From contig BDGG01000002.1 of NCBI GenBank assembly GCA_001949185.1, forward strand, positions 6,228,772 to 6,292,771: a stretch of DNA of 64,000 bases, in the 5' to 3' direction. Both the position numbers and the translations under genes were made by a program. Positions 61,704-64,000 of this stretch are shown in pieces. Numbering within the stretch: position 1 is the stretch's first letter; each line of letters begins with the position of its first letter. The stretch comes from Ramazzottius varieornatus. Lineage: Eukaryota; Tardigrada; Eutardigrada; Parachela; Ramazzottiidae. The notes under the pieces were generated by a model. That model worked only from the letters and a program-made list of their open reading frames with translations. It had not been told where the DNA came from and ran no database searches.

Positions 61704-62162
61704 TTCTCCTGGGATAGCATGTTGCCCCTTTGTTCATCGAATATGTTCGACCTGGTCTGGAGATCTGCTGGGACAAGTTCTCCTCTGTAGTCACTGTACA
61801 GTGTACGTCATACACTACCGTCTGTGCGAGTGGGTCTCCTTGTTTCGTTGTTTTGCGAAATTGAGTTACGCCGTTGACCGCCGAAGTTGTGTGTCAGTCT
61901 TCAAAGTCAGTTTGGGCACAAGTGATACCGGTTAGCCTTTTTAGATGTCGATGTGCACATAAACAAATTCGGAACTTACGGAGAGTACTTCAGCGTCAAA
62001 CAAATCAAAACCGTCTTCATGTGTCTATCGTCCGAGTAGGGAGATTTCTAACGGGATAAAAGGATAAGTATACCTCAACTTGTGCAAGAGATTTAGTCTT
62101 AGACTACAGAGGCAGCTCGCTGAAAATGATTGAAAAAAGAAGAGTAGAAACTTCCGTGAAGA
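61704..62162. other. Convergent 3' region
   Basis: About 460 bp between the stop of the small membrane protein gene and the stop of the SDS3-like gene. It should hold two 3' UTRs. No other feature was seen. Confidence 0.45.
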
Positions 62163-63994
62163 TCATCGAGTGGCGTTGGCAGTCCGAGCAGCGGACCTTC
62201 GCCGAAGGATCACTCTGCGGTCCGCCAGTAAACCCAAGGCATAACGACGCCGTTCTGTCTTGCCATCCGTCGTTCGCTTCACCAGGAAGTCATTCTGGCT
62301 AAACTGCACAAGTACACCGGAAGACCTTCCGTGTTCGTGGTGCTCCACAGTGACCTGCTGGTTACGATAAAAGGACTTACCATCCACCGTCAGACGATTT
62401 TCGTCGGTATAGACTTCGACGGGCTTCATGATCTTGGCCGCCTTTTCACGTTCCGGCATCTCCTTCAGTATTCGGTTGATGTTCGCTAGGTCTTCGTACA
62501 CATCGCGGTCGTCCAAAGGTTCCTTCAAGGCAACCGCGAACTGGTTTCGACGACGTCGCTGGACACTACGATGAAAACTTTTGAATTTTCAATGATGTTC
62601 CGTTATTTTATGCCATAACTGAGGGGTCATATAGTCACTAACAAGGAGCACCGCAAGATCGCTTTCCCAATTGGCGCACGTTCTGAGTATTACCGGCTCA
62701 GGTCGTGCACCACTTGGAAGAAACATCTTGTCAGCTTGATTGTTTTCCAAAGCGGCGCAAGCACTCATTATCACGGCTGAATGTGTGTGCCACTTAAGAA
62801 AACGAGAAGAACGTTATGCTGATATTCCAGAACCGGAATTATAAAACATTCAGCTTAGGGAAGAATAATTTTACCTTGGGAAGCCGCTCTGGGGACCATT
62901 CAGCATCACTTGGGCTGTTTGCGGTGGGGAAGCACTCGGATTCTGGTTTCTGCTGCTACTTTCCACAATGCAGGTCATCTCTTCCAGAAGTCTAACATGC
63001 GGAGCATCTGTCCGTTTTCGCATGTTTCTCGTGTTGATAGCCAGCATATCGCACTTACACGTGGCGAAGTCCAGCGTTCGCTGCAACTCGTACTGCCTTC
63101 GGTTCTCTTCGAACATGCTGCTGACATGACTCTTGGCTTTCTCCGTGTTGGTTGCCAGCCGCTTCTCTGTTTCGTCTTGGTCCAGCAGACACTTCTCATC
63201 CGTAACCAGCAATGACCGTTCTCGCGCACTGCCCAGTCTTTGTAGTTCATCACGAGCTTCTTGGAGGACGAGATGGAGTTCTTTTTGAAGGCTTTCGTCT
63301 GTCACCAGAAGTATCTGGTTCATGGCTTTCTTGAAAGAATGATACTGTCGCATTGCCTTCCTCAACTGTTTCTCTTCGATAAACTGAAAATTATTCTCTA
63401 GGAACTCTTTGGAAAACGGATCGAGTTCTAACTTGTCAACCATGCCCGACAAACGAACAAACTTCTCATCTTTGTTGTGTGGTGGGTTTTCGACGTCAAC
63501 GGCGTTCGCTTCCGATATCTTCCTCTTTTGTTCTTTGTGAGGCTTCTTTAAGCTGTCTGCTGGATGTAAAATAGTAAAGTTTGGACGATCAAGAGAGACT
63601 ATTTGGTTGCTTTTGAACTCGATAGCCGCGAACAGCTGCTGAGTAATTTCTCTTCGTTTATTCGCTGCGTCGTTGGTAGAGGTGAATGCTTCCCGGTTGA
63701 CCGTTGGTTTCTGCGATAGCTTGGTTCGGTTCTTCCTCCGTTCAAGGTTCTTTTTCATCAGGAACTGTAATGCTTTCGCTTCGGTCTGCCAGTCGTTGGC
63801 GTCGTTTACTCGAAGAATGGACGTGGGGATGGTTATCACAGCAGGAACAGGCGGGTCGAAGACAATCTTGTAGGCTTCCAACATGGAGACATTGACGGGA
63901 GGATTCGTGGCTGCTGAACTCTGGCTGGCACTGGCATCTTCGTCGCTGACGATGCTAAGAGTTGCGTCCGAATCATGCTCCTTTTCGTCCTCAC
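62163..63994 (-). CDS. SDS3/BRMS1-family SIN3-HDAC corepressor subunit, 3' part
   Basis: Members of this family hold the SIN3-histone deacetylase complex together. Two exons are visible, 62875-63994 and 62163-62565, joined in phase across a 309-bp intron; the gene continues beyond the right edge (acceptor at 63995). The C-terminal part matches SUDS3: an EDL-type helix (DVYEDLANINRILKEM), then LTVDGKSFYRNQQVTVEHHE and YALGLLADRRVILRRRSAA, the conserved capping domain. The upstream exon is long and charged, with predicted coiled coil (EKQLRKAMRQYHSFKKAMNQ; ARDELQRL). The part before it (EAYKIVFDPPVPAVITIPTS) has no counterpart I know in SUDS3, so it is an extension or a different gene spliced in. 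The intron carries two hairpin elements. Confidence 0.72.
62663..62723. repeat. Hairpin element copy 6
   Basis: TTTCCCAATTGGCGCACG pairs with CGTGCACCACTTGGAAGAAA around a loop containing ATTACCGGCTCAG. It lies in the SDS3-like gene intron. Confidence 0.8.
62743..62801. repeat. Hairpin element copy 7
   Basis: TTTTCCAAAGCGGCGCA pairs with TGTGCCACTTAAGAAAA. The loop has ATTATCACGGCTGAA, similar to the loop of copy 6 only 20 bp away. It lies in the same SDS3-like gene intron. Confidence 0.8.
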
Positions 63995-64000
63995 CTACAA

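Noticed and set aside
1-64000. CRISPR array, prophage, integron or bacterial operon
   Set aside because: The window is eukaryotic: spliceosomal introns, animal-specific genes and no bacterial-type gene organisation were seen.

Overview
The window is nuclear DNA of a small-intron metazoan. Every recognised multi-exon gene is cut by spliceosomal introns, mostly 55-150 bp, of GT-AG type with two likely GC-AG cases. The gene set (dystroglycan, PALS1/Stardust, a kettin/sallimus-type Ig giant, PSTK, PARP1) is animal. Kettin-type Ig repeats point to an ecdysozoan. Compact genes, short introns and base composition near 48% GC would suit a tardigrade, but that is inference, not something the sequence proves. 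Exon limits were set by hand from reading-frame continuity, splice consensus and remembered family sequences. They have not been checked against transcripts.

Layout: 1-3713 has no recognisable exon. 3714-6406 (+) holds the 3' part of dystroglycan. 6848-8539 (-) is the spliceosomal RES protein BUD13. 9357-13669 (-) is the polarity scaffold PALS1/MPP5, possibly with more 5' exons near 14.0 kb. 14670-15186 (-) carries a harmonin-like PDZ fragment. 17657-19467 (-) is a SOWAH-type ankyrin protein. 20302-21297 (+) is the selenocysteine-pathway kinase PSTK. 21602-48715 (-) is one giant muscle-type gene: a CCDC141-like spectrin-repeat N-terminus joined by phase-matched splicing to about 33 Ig domains of kettin/sallimus type. 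50334-53445 (-) is TMEM8/PGAP6. 54553-56288 (+) is the palmitoyltransferase ZDHHC6. 56758-61079 (+) is PARP1. 61350-61703 (+) is a small two-segment membrane protein. 62163-63994 (-) is the 3' part of an SDS3/BRMS1-family corepressor subunit.

Several genes share functional themes: membrane-cytoskeleton linkage and cell architecture (dystroglycan, PALS1, PDZ fragment, kettin giant) and nuclear regulation (BUD13, PARP1, SDS3-like). This is ordinary neighbourhood mixing, not a cluster with one function.

The most striking points are: (1) the CCDC141-like plus kettin fusion, notable because vertebrate CCDC141 lies next to TTN; (2) two introns of PARP1 that are near-copies of each other although their flanking exons are unrelated; (3) a family of short GGCGCAC/GTGCGCC hairpins, seven copies, all inside introns of three genes; (4) an EHHC rather than DHHC active-site motif in ZDHHC6; (5) a PARP1 with only one N-terminal zinc finger; and (6) a palindromic TA-flanked MITE between ZDHHC6 and PARP1.
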